Shown: piece after piece, positions 39,435 to 50,159 of the stretch
How the letters are laid out: each line of letters opens with the position of its first letter
Numbering within the stretch: the first letter of the stretch is position 1
From: Eukaryota sp. TZLM1-RC
Taxonomy: Eukaryota; Metamonada: BaSk clade
NCBI GenBank assembly: GCA_040285825.1
Contig: JAUPSS010000002.1
Location: forward strand, 1,550,001 to 1,614,000
Length of the DNA stretch: 64,000 nt
Reading direction: 5' to 3'
Made by a program: the position numbers and the translations under genes
The notes under the pieces: generated by a model
What the model saw: the letters and a program-made list of their open reading frames with translations, nothing else
The model's database searches: none
What the model was told of the DNA's origin: nothing

Positions 39435-41195
39435 ATTATTATATTCATTTAACAAGAAATATGAAAACATAAAATACACAATTAAAACTCCACATCCTCA
39501 AAACCTGCCTCCCCTACATCAAAACAATAAATTGTCAAAGATTCAGAAAATTTCCCAAAAGAAGACAGTGAATCAGAAATCAGTTTTACCATTCCCTTAA
39601 AAATAGAAAATACAATCCTGTTTTGCCAGTAAACACGATTGAAAATTCTTCCAGTTCTTTCCTCTACAACTACAACAAAATTTTCAATGAAAGCCATAGC
39701 AGCCTTACCCAAAGATCCAAGCAAAGAAAAAACAAAGGGACAAAAATTATATTGGGCATGAGAATTTTCATTAACCGAGGAAATGGGTTTCGCATATTTA
39801 GCAATTTTATATTTTTCGCCTGCAAGAAAAGGATTATTTACATTCGACTTAATGAGATGTTCGTTAGAGGAATTACAAGGGTCAATAGACTTGGCGTCTA
39901 AAATAGTAAAACTACCATTTAAACCGGGAACAACTAGATCACCTCTTGTCAAACCCATAGAAGTTCTGTTGTTGCGCGTACTATCAATATTGGGGTCATC
40001 AAGAATTAATTTTGATAACAACGGCTCTAAAAAGGAATCTACTCGATGCGATTTGCACATTACATAAATTTGGTCCCTGACATTATTATGCACTTTGCTT
40101 CTAAATGTAATGAAATGTTTACAGTTCACAAGATCAGTAACCAAAAGAGGTTTACCACTATTACAAGTTAAATGATTGGGCAAATTGTTGGGCCACAGAA
40201 AACAACGAAAACGCATGTTTAAAAGCCATTCATTGTTTCTTAACAAAAGTCCATAAACAGAGGAAATTTGAGTTACTAAAGCAGCAGCAGAACTATCACG
40301 AATGTCCTTTAAAAAATTACCGAAAGCGGGATCTTCAGTTTTGGCCAAGTCAAGTCTTACTTCATAATCCAAGCCTTTATATAATTTAACCAGATGGTGC
40401 TGAAGCTCTTTCAGGCAAAAACGTAAATTTCGAAGTGATCGGGTGGGAATTTCTTGAACATTTTGAGGAAAACACTGAATCCAGATATCACTAGGCAAAT
40501 TATCTAATTCAATTTGAAGTTGATTCAAATAAAAATTTGATTCACCATGGATAAAATGAATCTCATAAGGAAACCTTTGGAAAAATTCAACAATAAATTT
40601 TTTCCACCTCGTAAAAAAGCTGCTCTACATAAAATCGAAGATTTCGTGAATCCAATTCCATCCAATTCAGCAGAACAAAAAACATGACTTAGAATTAAAG
40701 AATCATTTATCTCCGATAAAGAAGACAAAAATTTGACCCGAAGTTTGTTGAAATACTGAAGGAGGAGTTGATCTTAAAATATGAGTGAATTTTCCAGAAT
40801 AGCATATTTTTAAAATAATAAATTTGATGTGTTTTTCAATATCACATTCAGCAATAAAACTAAGATCCTTGTCAGAATTCTCCGATAAATTGTTCTACTG
40901 GGATTAAATTTCATCCAAATTACTTAACCAACATCCAAGAAACTTGAGCGCTGGTTGTTCATAATTAATAAAGAGAATGTGAGCCCCATCAATCAATAAA
41001 GCTTGTTTTGTTCTTCCAATCAAGAGACATTTTGCTGGATTTGAGGCTAATTCAAGGTCTTTGTATTTCGCAGCAATGCCTTCAGAAACCCTACAAATGC
41101 TGTCATAAGAAATGTCATCCATATAAGCAACAATACGTAATTCATTGAATTCTTTCTGGGTCATTTCAATAGTATTATGGATGGCCAAATATCAA
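39435..41195 (-). mobile_element. Non-LTR retrotransposon, family II copy 2
   Basis: From the 5' side: RIVAYMDDISYDSICRVSEG (RT YMDD box, frame 41188-40904), KFLGCWLSNLDEI, then a stop-containing stretch (40740-40900) that still encodes DIEKHIKFIILKICYSGKFT, a thumb segment (40728-40525), and the CCHC/endonuclease frame of 348 codons (40528-39482). It begins inside the RT palm and lies head-to-head with a family I copy 22 bp away. Confidence 0.8.
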
Positions 41196-41217
41196 ACATC
41201 AATATGAATCAATCTTC

Positions 41218-42512
41218 ATGGCATTAGATTTTTGTCGTTCTTTTGATTCATTAAAAACAGAATTTTTTGCTGATTTATTGGATGTAGAACCAGGAATGTT
41301 GAAAAATCACTTATTTTCTTCAGCACATTTGGGTGGTATTGGATTTACTAAATCTTCTATTTTGTGTCAATCAGCATTGTTGGGTGGATGCAAGAATTCT
41401 ATTTATGAATTTTCTCGTGCATTTCCTGAAGATTCTCATCTGTTAGTTCTCAGTTGCAGTCCATATTTGAATGAGTTATCTTGTGAATTTGATAGATTGC
41501 CACCACAAATTTTAGACCAAATGTTTTTTCCAATCAATTCAAGAAATTCCAAACCGATCTCTTTTTAATTTGCAGTATTGCTGTAGAAAGCTTCAACAAA
41601 AATTGTCAAAAAAATTGGAAGTTTGGATTTTGATGTTAGAAATGGCTTGGCCAAGAAAAAGAATCCCGCTTTTGCAAATCTTTTACAAGATATGTGTGAT
41701 AGTACTTCTTCTGCCTTAGTAACAACAATTCTTTAAGTTTATGGTACTCTCTTAACTGATTCTGCTTGGACTTTGAATATGAGATTTCGTTCCTTAATCT
41801 GGCCTGATCATTTACCTCATAATTTAATTTGTAAATGTTCTCGAAATATTACTATTACTCATTTGTTAAATTGTAAACATTTTATTACTTTTAGAAGCAA
41901 GGTTCACGATGCTGTAAGAGAGCAGTTATATTGTATGTGTAAGTCTCATAGAATTGAAGCCTTTTTGGAACCTCTGTTGTCAAATCTGTTTGATACTGAA
42001 GAAGATGATTTTCATAAGAATAATAGAGGTGATGTCATGTTACTTGGATTAGATGGAACCTTCATTATATTGGATGTAATGTCTGTTGATCCTTGTAATT
42101 CCTCAAATGTAAGGCTTGTTAACTCTGAAATTCATAATCCTCTTTCAATTGCTGAAAATTTCAAAATCAAAAAAACAATAAACCTTTGTCCGAATTGTCC
42201 AGTCAACAGCATGCAAAATACTATTTGTATCCATTTGTATTTTCTCTTTTTGGTTCACTTGCTCCAACCGCTGTACGTTTTTTAGCAGATTTTGAAATGA
42301 TTGTAAAGAGAAGAACTAACAGAAATTTCAACAGATTGGTTTGGCAAAATAGAATTGTGTTTTCTATTTTTAAGGGGATGTTGAAGATGGTTTCTGATGC
42401 TTTGCTTTTTCTTGGATCTCACTATGAGAGAGTTTCATTTAGTGTTTTTGTTTTGGGAGAGATGGATTATTAAGATGTTGATTTATAGGTTTTTTATAAA
42501 ATTGATAAAAAG
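41218..42512 (+). mobile_element. Non-LTR retrotransposon, family I copy 3, 5'-truncated
   Basis: Starts at ATGGCATTAGATTTTTG within the RT thumb. Frames 41218-41568, 41773-42285 and 42186-42473 together match copy 1; breaks lie near 41560, 41735 and 42180. The endonuclease core reads RGDVMLLGLDG...LDVMSVDP. Confidence 0.8.
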
Positions 42513-42519
42513 AATATGA

Positions 42520-42665
42520 ATCAAGATCTTTTCAAAACTTGACGTCTTTCATTTCCTTTAACATACTGATCCACAACATGAATCATTTTAAGAACAGCAT
42601 TGACATTACGATTCAATAACTCATCTACTTGTTGGGAAAAGTTGTTTTTTTGATTTAGAGTAATT
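42520..42665 (-). pseudogene. Fanzor relic 3, C-terminal fragment
   Basis: The minus frame encodes DELLNRNVNAVLKMIHVVDQ followed by YVKGNERRQVLKRS and a stop: the Fanzor RuvC-III and C-terminal tail. The catalytic aspartate of NRDxNA is asparagine, as in relic 1. It is only about 45 codons long and lies between two non-LTR copies. Confidence 0.6.
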
Positions 42666-42824
42666 AGTCACCTACTTGAAGATTGAAACAAAATATCAAA
42701 ACAAAATAATGTTATTACTTTTAGTTTTTTTGTTGATCTTGTTATTTTGGTGTCTGAACAACATTTCAGTCATTTGAGAAAGCTTAAATTCAAAACTTCA
42801 TCTAAAATAATTTTATCATTCTGT

Positions 42825-43430
42825 ATTTATTCAATTTGCATACTTAATTAAATTAACTCATAACTAATGGGACGACTATCACTGAACCAAGATTTCCTCT
42901 ACAAAATCTTGATCTGCTTGCTGTCTAGCTAAAACTTGTCTTATTCGATTAAAAACCGAGCTAATCTATTAGTAATGGCAAATTGAATCCGTGAACGCCA
43001 TAAAAAAATATCAAATCTGTTCATTGTTTTTTCTTGCACCATTGTTTGGAAGTCATTCAAAAAAGTTTCTGCTTCAACTGATAATCTTCCGTTTATCGAA
43101 AATGGGAAAGCAATAAAAACCAGTTGTGTATTTCTATCGACATTAGCCTCTTCAATATCTTTATCATATTTTCTATGTTTCTCTTTTGCTTTAAAATCCA
43201 GAGCAGCCACAGGATTAAGTTTTCTTCTGTGAACCAAAGTATCATTTGCAACATTACATGAGACAAAGTCAACAATAGCTTCAGAATTATCAATTCAATC
43301 ACAGTATACATCACCTCTATCATCAGAACCAAAATTATTCAGAGAAAGTGTTTCCTTCAGCAGGGGCTCTTTGAAACACAATATTCTTGCAGTTTGTGCC
43401 ATATAGTTTATCAATCTAAGAAACAAGTTT
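42825..43430 (-). mobile_element. Non-LTR retrotransposon, family III, 5'-truncated
   Basis: The minus strand matches the family III terminus: tail atttattcaatttgcatac (antisense), EEILV end and endonuclease region, up to QTARI at about 43390. Frames 43237-42941 and 43332-43093 are separated by an indel. Confidence 0.8.
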
Positions 43431-43605
43431 AGAAAAAAGAATCGGGAACACTATCATCAGTTCCTCGAATCATTGAATACAACATAACAAGATATATTTA
43501 ATTTTGCAGAATCAATCAATTCCTTCTTTTTAAACAACAATTTGTATAAAAAACACAAAAGATTATTTATTAATACAGAACAAAACAAAAAACGAATAAT
43601 TTATC

Positions 43606-44862
43606 TTATGAATAAAGAGAAGCTTCCGGAATTTCGGTCATTTCAGAAAGCTTAACTTCAAAACGGGATTGAATTTCATCTAAAAGACGACCATCGTCTT
43701 CACTGGTAACAAATGAGACAGCTAAACCCTTAGATTGGAAACGACCGGCTCTACCCACACGATGTAGATAGGTATCAGAATTTGGAGGCATATCGAAATT
43801 GATGACAACATTGACCTTTTCTATATCAATTCCTCTTCCTACTAAATCAGTAGCAACAAGAATACGTCCCTTAAAGCTTCTAAATTCTTCATAGATGCGG
43901 GTACGCTCATTTTGGTGCATTCCACCATGGAGTTTTAAGGTTGGAAAGTTATGTTCTCTCAAAAGACCAGCAAGGCGATTAGCACGACCGGGACCTTGGA
44001 CAAAGATTACGACTTGATTGAACTCAAGTTCGTCCATAAGTTCCATAAGCTTTTCACTCTTCTGCTTGTCTTCCACTTTGGCATAGTATTGAAGAAGTCC
44101 ATGGAGGGTTAACTTCCTGTCTTCATCAACACGGATAACAATGGGGTTTTGCATATAGTTCTTACAAACTTCAAGCATTTCAGGGGGCATAGTTGCGGAA
44201 AACATCAGTGTTTGCTTCGACCTTGGAGTCTTCATGAAGATCTCTTGGACATCAGTACGCATGTTGATGTCGGACATAACACGATCAGCTTCGTCAATGA
44301 CAAAGTGTCGGACTTTGTCCAACTCGACATGCTTCTCCCTCACGAGTTGGTGGAGTCTTCCGGGAGTGGCAACAATGATCTGGGGTTTTGTCTGTTTGAG
44401 TGTTTGGATCGTAACATCTGCTCTGATTCCACCGAAAACAGCCATACACCTGATAGGGAAGAGTTTTCCAAAACGATCAAACTCGTTGTGGATCTGTTGT
44501 GCTAACTCCCTAGTGTGGGCAATAACCACAGCGATGATACCAGTTTCAGCTTCAGGTTGAGTGATTTGCTGAAGAATACCAAGAACGAAAACAGCGGTTT
44601 TACCCATACCAGATTTAGCTTGTCCAAGAACATCATGTCCGAGGGTCACCTGTGGAAGTGCTTCCTTCTGGATCTCAGAAGGATGTTCGAAACCAACAGC
44701 GGCTAAAGACTTGAGAAGACGAGGTTGGAGTAAAAAGTCCTTGAAACCCATAGAGTGAATACCAGTAGCGGTACGTTCCTCTGTATGTTCAGCAGCAGTT
44801 TCAACCGTGGGTGCGGCTTCCTCATAATCGATGAGGTCTTCAAGAATAGCAGGATCGGACAT
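43606..44862 (-). CDS. SUB2: UAP56/Sub2 DEAD-box RNA helicase
   Basis: 418 codons, close to the family length. LEDLIDYEEA at 8-17 matches the acidic N-terminal signature; GFKDFLLQPRLLKSLAAVGF is the Q-motif lead; then AKSGMGKT at 82-89 (Walker A), ATPGRL, DEAD at 190-193, MFSAT, DLVGRGIDIEKVN and YLHRVGRAGRF. The C-terminal region (LDEIQSRFEVKLSEMTEIPE) closely tracks UAP56. UAP56/Sub2 acts in spliceosome assembly and in TREX-mediated mRNA export. Most UAP56 orthologues read DECD; this one reads DEAD. Confidence 0.93.
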   Translation of the reverse strand: MSDPAILEDLIDYEEAAPTVETAAEHTEERTATGIHSMGFKDFLLQPRLLKSLAAVGFEHPSEIQKEALPQVTLGHDVLGQAKSGMGKTAVFVLGILQQITQPEAETGIIAVVIAHTRELAQQIHNEFDRFGKLFPIRCMAVFGGIRADVTIQTLKQTKPQIIVATPGRLHQLVREKHVELDKVRHFVIDEADRVMSDINMRTDVQEIFMKTPRSKQTLMFSATMPPEMLEVCKNYMQNPIVIRVDEDRKLTLHGLLQYYAKVEDKQKSEKLMELMDELEFNQVVIFVQGPGRANRLAGLLREHNFPTLKLHGGMHQNERTRIYEEFRSFKGRILVATDLVGRGIDIEKVNVVINFDMPPNSDTYLHRVGRAGRFQSKGLAVSFVTSEDDGRLLDEIQSRFEVKLSEMTEIPEASLYS

Positions 44863-45816
44863 TTTGTTTTGTAATAGAGGGAAATTTCACAATTTTTATT
44901 TTCATTTTCAAGGCAGAATCTTAGCCTCATTGATTTAAAGCCGACTCTCGATCTATCGTTGAATAATGTTGTTGTTGATTAATATCAATTTTCACGTTTG
45001 AAATTATCGGAAATGTTGCATTGAAGACAATCGTGGCAGCCACATCATTTTGAACACTTTTGTGCAAAGTAAATATACCGAGTGTCAGTACGCAAAGAGT
45101 TGAAACTATTATTTGAACTCTCTTGAGTACAACACAGATTTAAAATTCGATTATGTTTGAAATTTCGCAATCTGATGCTTTGCACAATGCTTAAAGAATG
45201 GGTTTCAATCACAGCTTATTCAATCAATTAAATTTACATCTATAAAACAAGTTCTAAAGCTGACCGAATTAAGCTCAAAATTGTCATCAATCATTCACTC
45301 AGAACTAGGTATTGGAAGAAATAAATCAAATAATAATTGATTTTATTTTCTTGTTTTGGCTCATCATCAATACTTTTGAGATGAAATTTAAATTTCTTAT
45401 CCAGATTTAAGGTCATTTGTCAAAGAATTGCTTGTACCCAACTTCGTTATAGACGTAACTTTGCATTTTTCTCTTGAATAGAGATGACCAGGACGATTGT
45501 GTTTTCGAACATAATCATCCTGCTGGGAACACTAAAATGAGGAAACAATTTCTCCACTCTATATCTAGTGCTGAACAGTTATGAATATTTGAAAGCAATT
45601 TTATATTATCCAATTATTGTGGACACTGAAAAACAACGTAATTTTCATGTAAACTGAAGAATTGTTGAACTGAAGCTGTGATTTGATGTGTTTTTTAACT
45701 ACAAAATGCTGAATGTGTCAAGTTCATATGAACGTAGTGCTCATAGCATGTGAACAATGCAGACATAATACCAACGTACAAAGTCTAAGTTGACTTTATT
45801 AATAGTACACAAGATA
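44863..45816. other. Intergenic, nothing recognised
   Basis: About 950 bp upstream of UAP56 with no convincing frame on either strand and no match to the element families that I could see. Confidence 0.5.
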
Positions 45817-46272
45817 TTATTGTAAAGGATTAATTGGGGTGGAGAACTTTGTTGTTTTACCCCAGGCCAACATACTGGAACAATTACTGTGATACACTGA
45901 AGAAGAACATCTGAGCTCAGTCCAGCGAGTTAATGGAGGTTCATTTAATGAAACAGGATTGTTGGAGGAAGAATGTGTAGAGATGTTTTCATCTACAGAC
46001 ATGTGCTTAGGTGGTTGATTGTTATCATGCTGTTGTGTTTGTTGGGCGTTTAATAACAATTGTTTTTCCTCTAAATGTTTTTTCAGAACTGTAGTAGATG
46101 GAGGATTGGGCGAAACGAATGTGGATCTAGTTGTGGAACTAAGAAGAGTTGGAGTACAGTCTACAGGTGTGGTAGAGAACAGGGGGGCCTTTGAGCAACT
46201 TTCCTCATACCAGTTACCTATAAGTGTAGTTACTTCTCCCTTAGTGTTGTAATGCGGAGTCGAATCGTGCAT
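45817..46272 (-). CDS. Small Ser/Thr-rich protein, unassigned
   Basis: 151 codons from an ATG at 46272. KGEVTTLIGNWYEE near the N-terminus (11-24) is the most protein-like stretch and recalls LIGNW(V/Y)EE motifs in ciliary microtubule-associated proteins; this is a weak impression. A Gln/Asn/Ser-rich middle and a C-terminal RWTELRCSSSVYHSNCSSML follow. It may be a small axonemal protein. Confidence 0.5.
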   Translation of the reverse strand: MHDSTPHYNTKGEVTTLIGNWYEESCSKAPLFSTTPVDCTPTLLSSTTRSTFVSPNPPSTTVLKKHLEEKQLLLNAQQTQQHDNNQPPKHMSVDENISTHSSSNNPVSLNEPPLTRWTELRCSSSVYHSNCSSMLAWGKTTKFSTPINPLQ

Positions 46273-46388
46273 TTGGAAAAACTCTGTGTTTAGTGGTTAG
46301 CTCCAAAAATGCAAATAAATCTTAATACTTTTTTATTTAATTTTTGTAGTAATTTACTTTTTCAATTAGTAATCTCAATACTAATAAT

Positions 46389-46720
46389 CTAAACATTCTT
46401 TCCCACACTCTCTGATCGTTGCAGTACCACTGGTCTACAATTATCATGAATGTGAGAGCATGTAATCATGTACCTTTTTACAGCACTGTTAACATCCCTA
46501 TCCCAATAGACGCCACATTCACTGTTTTGACAGTGTAGCAGTCCAAAGTATGGTAAGTATGGTACTAGTTTGACATTACCTTTTTTAGATTCCAAACTTG
46601 TTGAAGTTCGTCTAAATTCGTCTACCAGCAGTTGAAGAATCAATAATTAGTTGGTCTCTGTTTTCATTAAATGTTTTTTTGGATTTTTTTGTTTTTTTCT
46701 ATTGTTTTTTATTTTTTCTA
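46389..46720 (-). pseudogene. Fanzor relic 4, C-terminal part
   Basis: Frame 46643-46389: LLVDEFRRTSTSL (RuvC-II alternative Glu region), GLLHCQNSECGVYWDRDVNS, then AVKRY (zinc-binding and RuvC-III with the aspartate kept), then CRPVVLQRSESV. It is interrupted at about 46720 by a family III non-LTR copy; the N-terminal part lies beyond it at 47090-48560. Confidence 0.7.
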
Positions 46721-46721
46721 C

Positions 46722-47087
46722 AAAAAGAGAAACATAGAAAATATGATAAAGATATTGAAGAGGCTAATGTCGATAGAAATACACAGCTGGTTTTTATTGC
46801 TTTCCCATTTTCGATAAATGGAAGGTTATCAGTTGAAGCAGAAACTTTTTTGAATGACTTCCAAAAAATGGTGCAAGAAAAAACATTGAGAGAATTTGAT
46901 ATATTTTTATGGCGTTCACGGATTCAATTTGCCATTATTAATAGATTACCACGGTTTTTCAATCGAATAAGAGAAGCTTTAGCTAGACAGCAAGCAGATC
47001 AAGATTTTGTAGAGGAAATCTTGGTTCAATGATAGTCGTTCCATTAGTTATGAGTTAATTTAATTAAGTGTGCAAATTCAATAAATA
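46722..47087 (+). mobile_element. Non-LTR, family III, inserted in Fanzor relic 4
   Basis: A 5'-truncated copy starting at KEKHRKYDKDIEEANVD and running to the EEILVQ end and the tail gtgtgcaaattcaataaat. It is about 365 bp long, with no endonuclease core. It separates the two parts of relic 4. Confidence 0.85.
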
Positions 47088-47089
47088 AT

Positions 47090-48560
47090 TTTTTCTACAC
47101 GCATCTTATTTTTTCTGAACTTTTCTAATTTTTTCCTTCTGATTCAGTCATACTGATTCCTTTGGACTCAATATTACTCATCTCAGCAGCATGGGATTGA
47201 ATGATTTGGTTAGGAATTTTTTTGGATTAGGAGCTGCTGATACTTATACCAGTTTGGTATCATATTCGTCAGGATCTATTCCAGCCATGACCTTACCTTT
47301 TAATGAATTCAGCTCGTCTTCACAAAGATCATGAATATATAATTCATCCCTTTCTTTTGGTTGGTTTTTACATTTTTCAAATCAATCCTCTTGTGTTGAA
47401 CTGAAACTCCAAAGCCATCTGTCAGAATGCTGCCGTCAAAAAAGTAACCATGAGTATTTTTGGTCATGGCACTATGCTGCCTGTTGAGTACCCTCTTCCA
47501 AGTTTTGAGATGTTTTTCATCAACATCCATCGGTTTGATCATCACCTTCGTGAGTATCATCAAACTGTGTGATGGGCAGTACAGTGGATTCACGAGACAG
47601 TTTTCTTGATTGATTAATAATGATATGCATACAACCCGCATATACGCTGGAATAAGTGATGTTCTGATAGGAAAAACGTTGTAAAATGAATAAAAGATTG
47701 GGTGTTTCCCCTTCAGCGTTTTGAACCAATTTTTCAGAAATACGACTAATGTCTATTATTGGCATGAAAACGTTTTGAAGATAATTTTCCGATTTACCCG
47801 TATATCATAAAATATACTAGGTAAATTAGACTTTCCTTTCTTTGACTTGAATTTTGGGGTGGTTTTTGCATTCTGTTGCAGTGTAAATCTTCTCATCAAG
47901 TTTTTGATAACAGATGAACAAAGATTTCATTGATTTGTACCTTGTTGCATAATTGAAGAGTATCAATAATTTCGAAATTATATACATCTTCAATGAATGG
48001 GTTCAAAATATAATTTGATGCTTTGGATAAATATTCTTTTTTTAATAAATCTTTGCCATAAATGATAGAACGACTTTTCAAAGACGGCAAATCAAATGGT
48101 GTGATGTTATTTCCAAGAAAATAGTCTGGTTGATAATTATTCAGGCAATTATCAAAATTATAGATCATTGAAAGCATTGGGAATAAAATGAACAAAGGTA
48201 TCTGAACAAATATCAGACACGGAAGAAAACAGACTATAATCAGTGGAAACCACAAAAATATGTTTCTGTTTGTAAATTGATTGCGAATCAATTCAGTCAA
48301 ATTCCGCAACAACCAAAGCGATAAGTGTGATAGCATTTGTTTTAAGAGAGACGTCGGGTGGCTTTGAGAAAAGCTTTGTCTTTTGATTCCCAATTTCCTA
48401 ATGTGGCCTTTGTTTAGTTAATTTTTGTTCTAAAGAATGAATTTGACTATCAATTTCTGATCTTTTAAAACTTAGAATAAACTTGGCGATAAATTGATTG
48501 TCTTTTGTGACTAATCTTTGTTTTGCGTTGTCTGTTTGATACTTAAACGTGGCCAAAAAT
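47090..48560 (-). pseudogene. Fanzor relic 4, N-terminal and RuvC-I part
   Basis: From the 5' side: a Lys/Gln-rich helical start (RSEIDSQIHSLEQKLTKQRP, about 48420-48480), frame 48393-47896 (MGIKRQSFSQSHP...), frame 47765-47520 (VYAGCMHIIINQSRKLSRES), frame 47641-47309 with FFDGSILTDGFGVSVQHKR (a Fanzor pre-RuvC signature), then KVMAGIDPDEYDTKLV at about 47220-47270: RuvC-I with Asp kept but DPG changed to DPD. Several frameshifts and stops are present. Confidence 0.6.
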
Positions 48561-48596
48561 CTGAAATATTTCACTTTTGCTTGTATTCAATTTCAG

Positions 48597-49540
48597 GACA
48601 TTACAGAAACGATTGACTGGAATGTATGAAAAAAATCTTTATAGTAATATATGCAGCTCGGCTGTTTTAAATCAAGATCTTCACTCATTGTTATTGGAAA
48701 AGGGTGTTTGTGAAAGCAAGTCATCAGATTCTTCACTTTTTATAACCATTGTACCACGAAGATTAGGATTGTGTGATACTAATGAAGCATTTGTAACAAA
48801 AATGAGATTATATTTGAATATCCCCATTAATCAATTATTATCAAAAGAAAAATGTATTTGTTCGAATTCACCTGAGCTCACTTTGCGACATGCTCTGAAT
48901 TGCTCTGATTGATAACTTATCGTTCTTCATTACATAATGCTGTTAGAGACACTGTTTTGAATATGGCATAAAATGCAAGAATATCGTGTATCAGAAAGCC
49001 CCTGCTGAAGGAAACACTTTCTCTGAATAATTTTGCTTCTGATGATAGAGGTGATGTATACTGTGATTGGATTGATAATTCTGAAGCTATTGTTGACTTT
49101 GTCTTACGTAATGTTGCAAATGATACTTTGGTTTACAGAAGAAATCTTAATCCTGTGCCTGCTCTTGATTTTAAAGCAAAAGAGAAACATAGAAAATATG
49201 ATAAAGATATTGAAGAGGCTAATGCTGATAGAAATACACAGCTGGTTTTTATTACTTTTCCATTTTCGATAAATGGAAGATTATCAGATGAAGCAGAAAC
49301 TTTTTTGGATGACTGCCAAAAAATGGTGCAAGAAGAAACAATGAAAAGATTTGATATTTTTTTATGGCGTTCACGGATTCAATTTGCAATTATTAATAGA
49401 TTAGCTCGGTTTTTAATCGAATAAGAGAAGCATTAGCTAGACAGCAAGCAGACCAAGATTTTGTAGAGGAAATCTTGGTTCAGTGATAATCGTCCCATTA
49501 GTTATGAGTTAATTAAATTCAGTGTGCAAATTCAATAAAT
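48597..49540 (+). mobile_element. Non-LTR retrotransposon, family III, 5'-truncated
   Basis: Starts at acattacagaaacgattg and runs to the tail gtgtgcaaattcaataaat. Frames 48577-48912 and 49128-49424 are joined through a region with stops (LNCSD*, MA*NARI). DDRGDVYCDW is present at 49045-49075. It abuts the 5' end of Fanzor relic 4. Confidence 0.85.
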
Positions 49541-49827
49541 ATTAGTATTTCAGGATAATAGTATATTATTATTTCAGCAACATGGTTTGGGTCGACCGAC
49601 CTGGATTCATTTCATTGATTACGTACCGTTGGGATTACGTACCACATACTACTTGATTAACGTTGAAATCTGGGCCAAATGTCGAATGTGTTGACACCAT
49701 GTGTTCAAAGATGTCTTGAATAGTTGTGTAGGGATACTTGTTTGAATTGTTTCAATGATCAATTACCATTGCAAGAACACCGCATGTTGGATTTCACAAT
49801 TTTCTTGCAAATTCTGCCATAATTTCA

Positions 49828-49959
49828 ATCGTTTTGAATTGATAACATTCGTTCTTCTTGAAATAATGCCTTTGGATCAGAATCTGAAGCATATAACATG
49901 GGTTGCTTAATAGGTCGTTGCGAGGCGGAGGTTTGCCCATTAGCTCGACGTGAAGCCAT
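49828..49959 (-). other. Short frame starting 4 bp from the gypsy B LTR
   Basis: ATG at 49959, MASRRANGQTSASQRPIKQP onward, 43 codons to a TGA, then further readable sequence in another frame (RLKLWQNLQENCEIQHAV). It looks like the 5' end of a host gene, now broken, whose promoter was displaced by element B. The rest of 49541-49827 holds nothing recognisable. Confidence 0.35.
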
Positions 49960-49963
49960 TACA

Positions 49964-50044
49964 TGTTGCCTTAGGTTGCAAAAGTGGTTGAGATAAAGAT
50001 AATTTATTTTCTATTCATATTATAAAAGCCTTAGGGCGCCAACA
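49964..50044 (-). repeat. Gypsy B 3' LTR
   Basis: 81 bp, identical to 56823-56903, with TGTTG/CAACA termini. The adjacent plus-strand polypyrimidine at 50045-50061 (ctgcttcttcccttttt) is the complement of the polypurine tract that primes plus-strand synthesis, fixing this side as the 3' LTR. Confidence 0.9.
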
Positions 50045-50159
50045 CTGCTTCTTCCCTTTTTCAGAGCTAATAGGCTAATATAAATATGAATCTAAACTGT
50101 AAACAATTAACTAAATAACTAAATAACTACAAATAACCTAATCTAAACTGAGAATTAGC

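Noticed and set aside
47896-48393. Hydrophobic 165-codon ORF as a host membrane protein
   Set aside because: It lies in line with Fanzor relic 4, between a recognisable N-terminal segment and the TDG/RuvC-I segments, with frameshifts on both sides.
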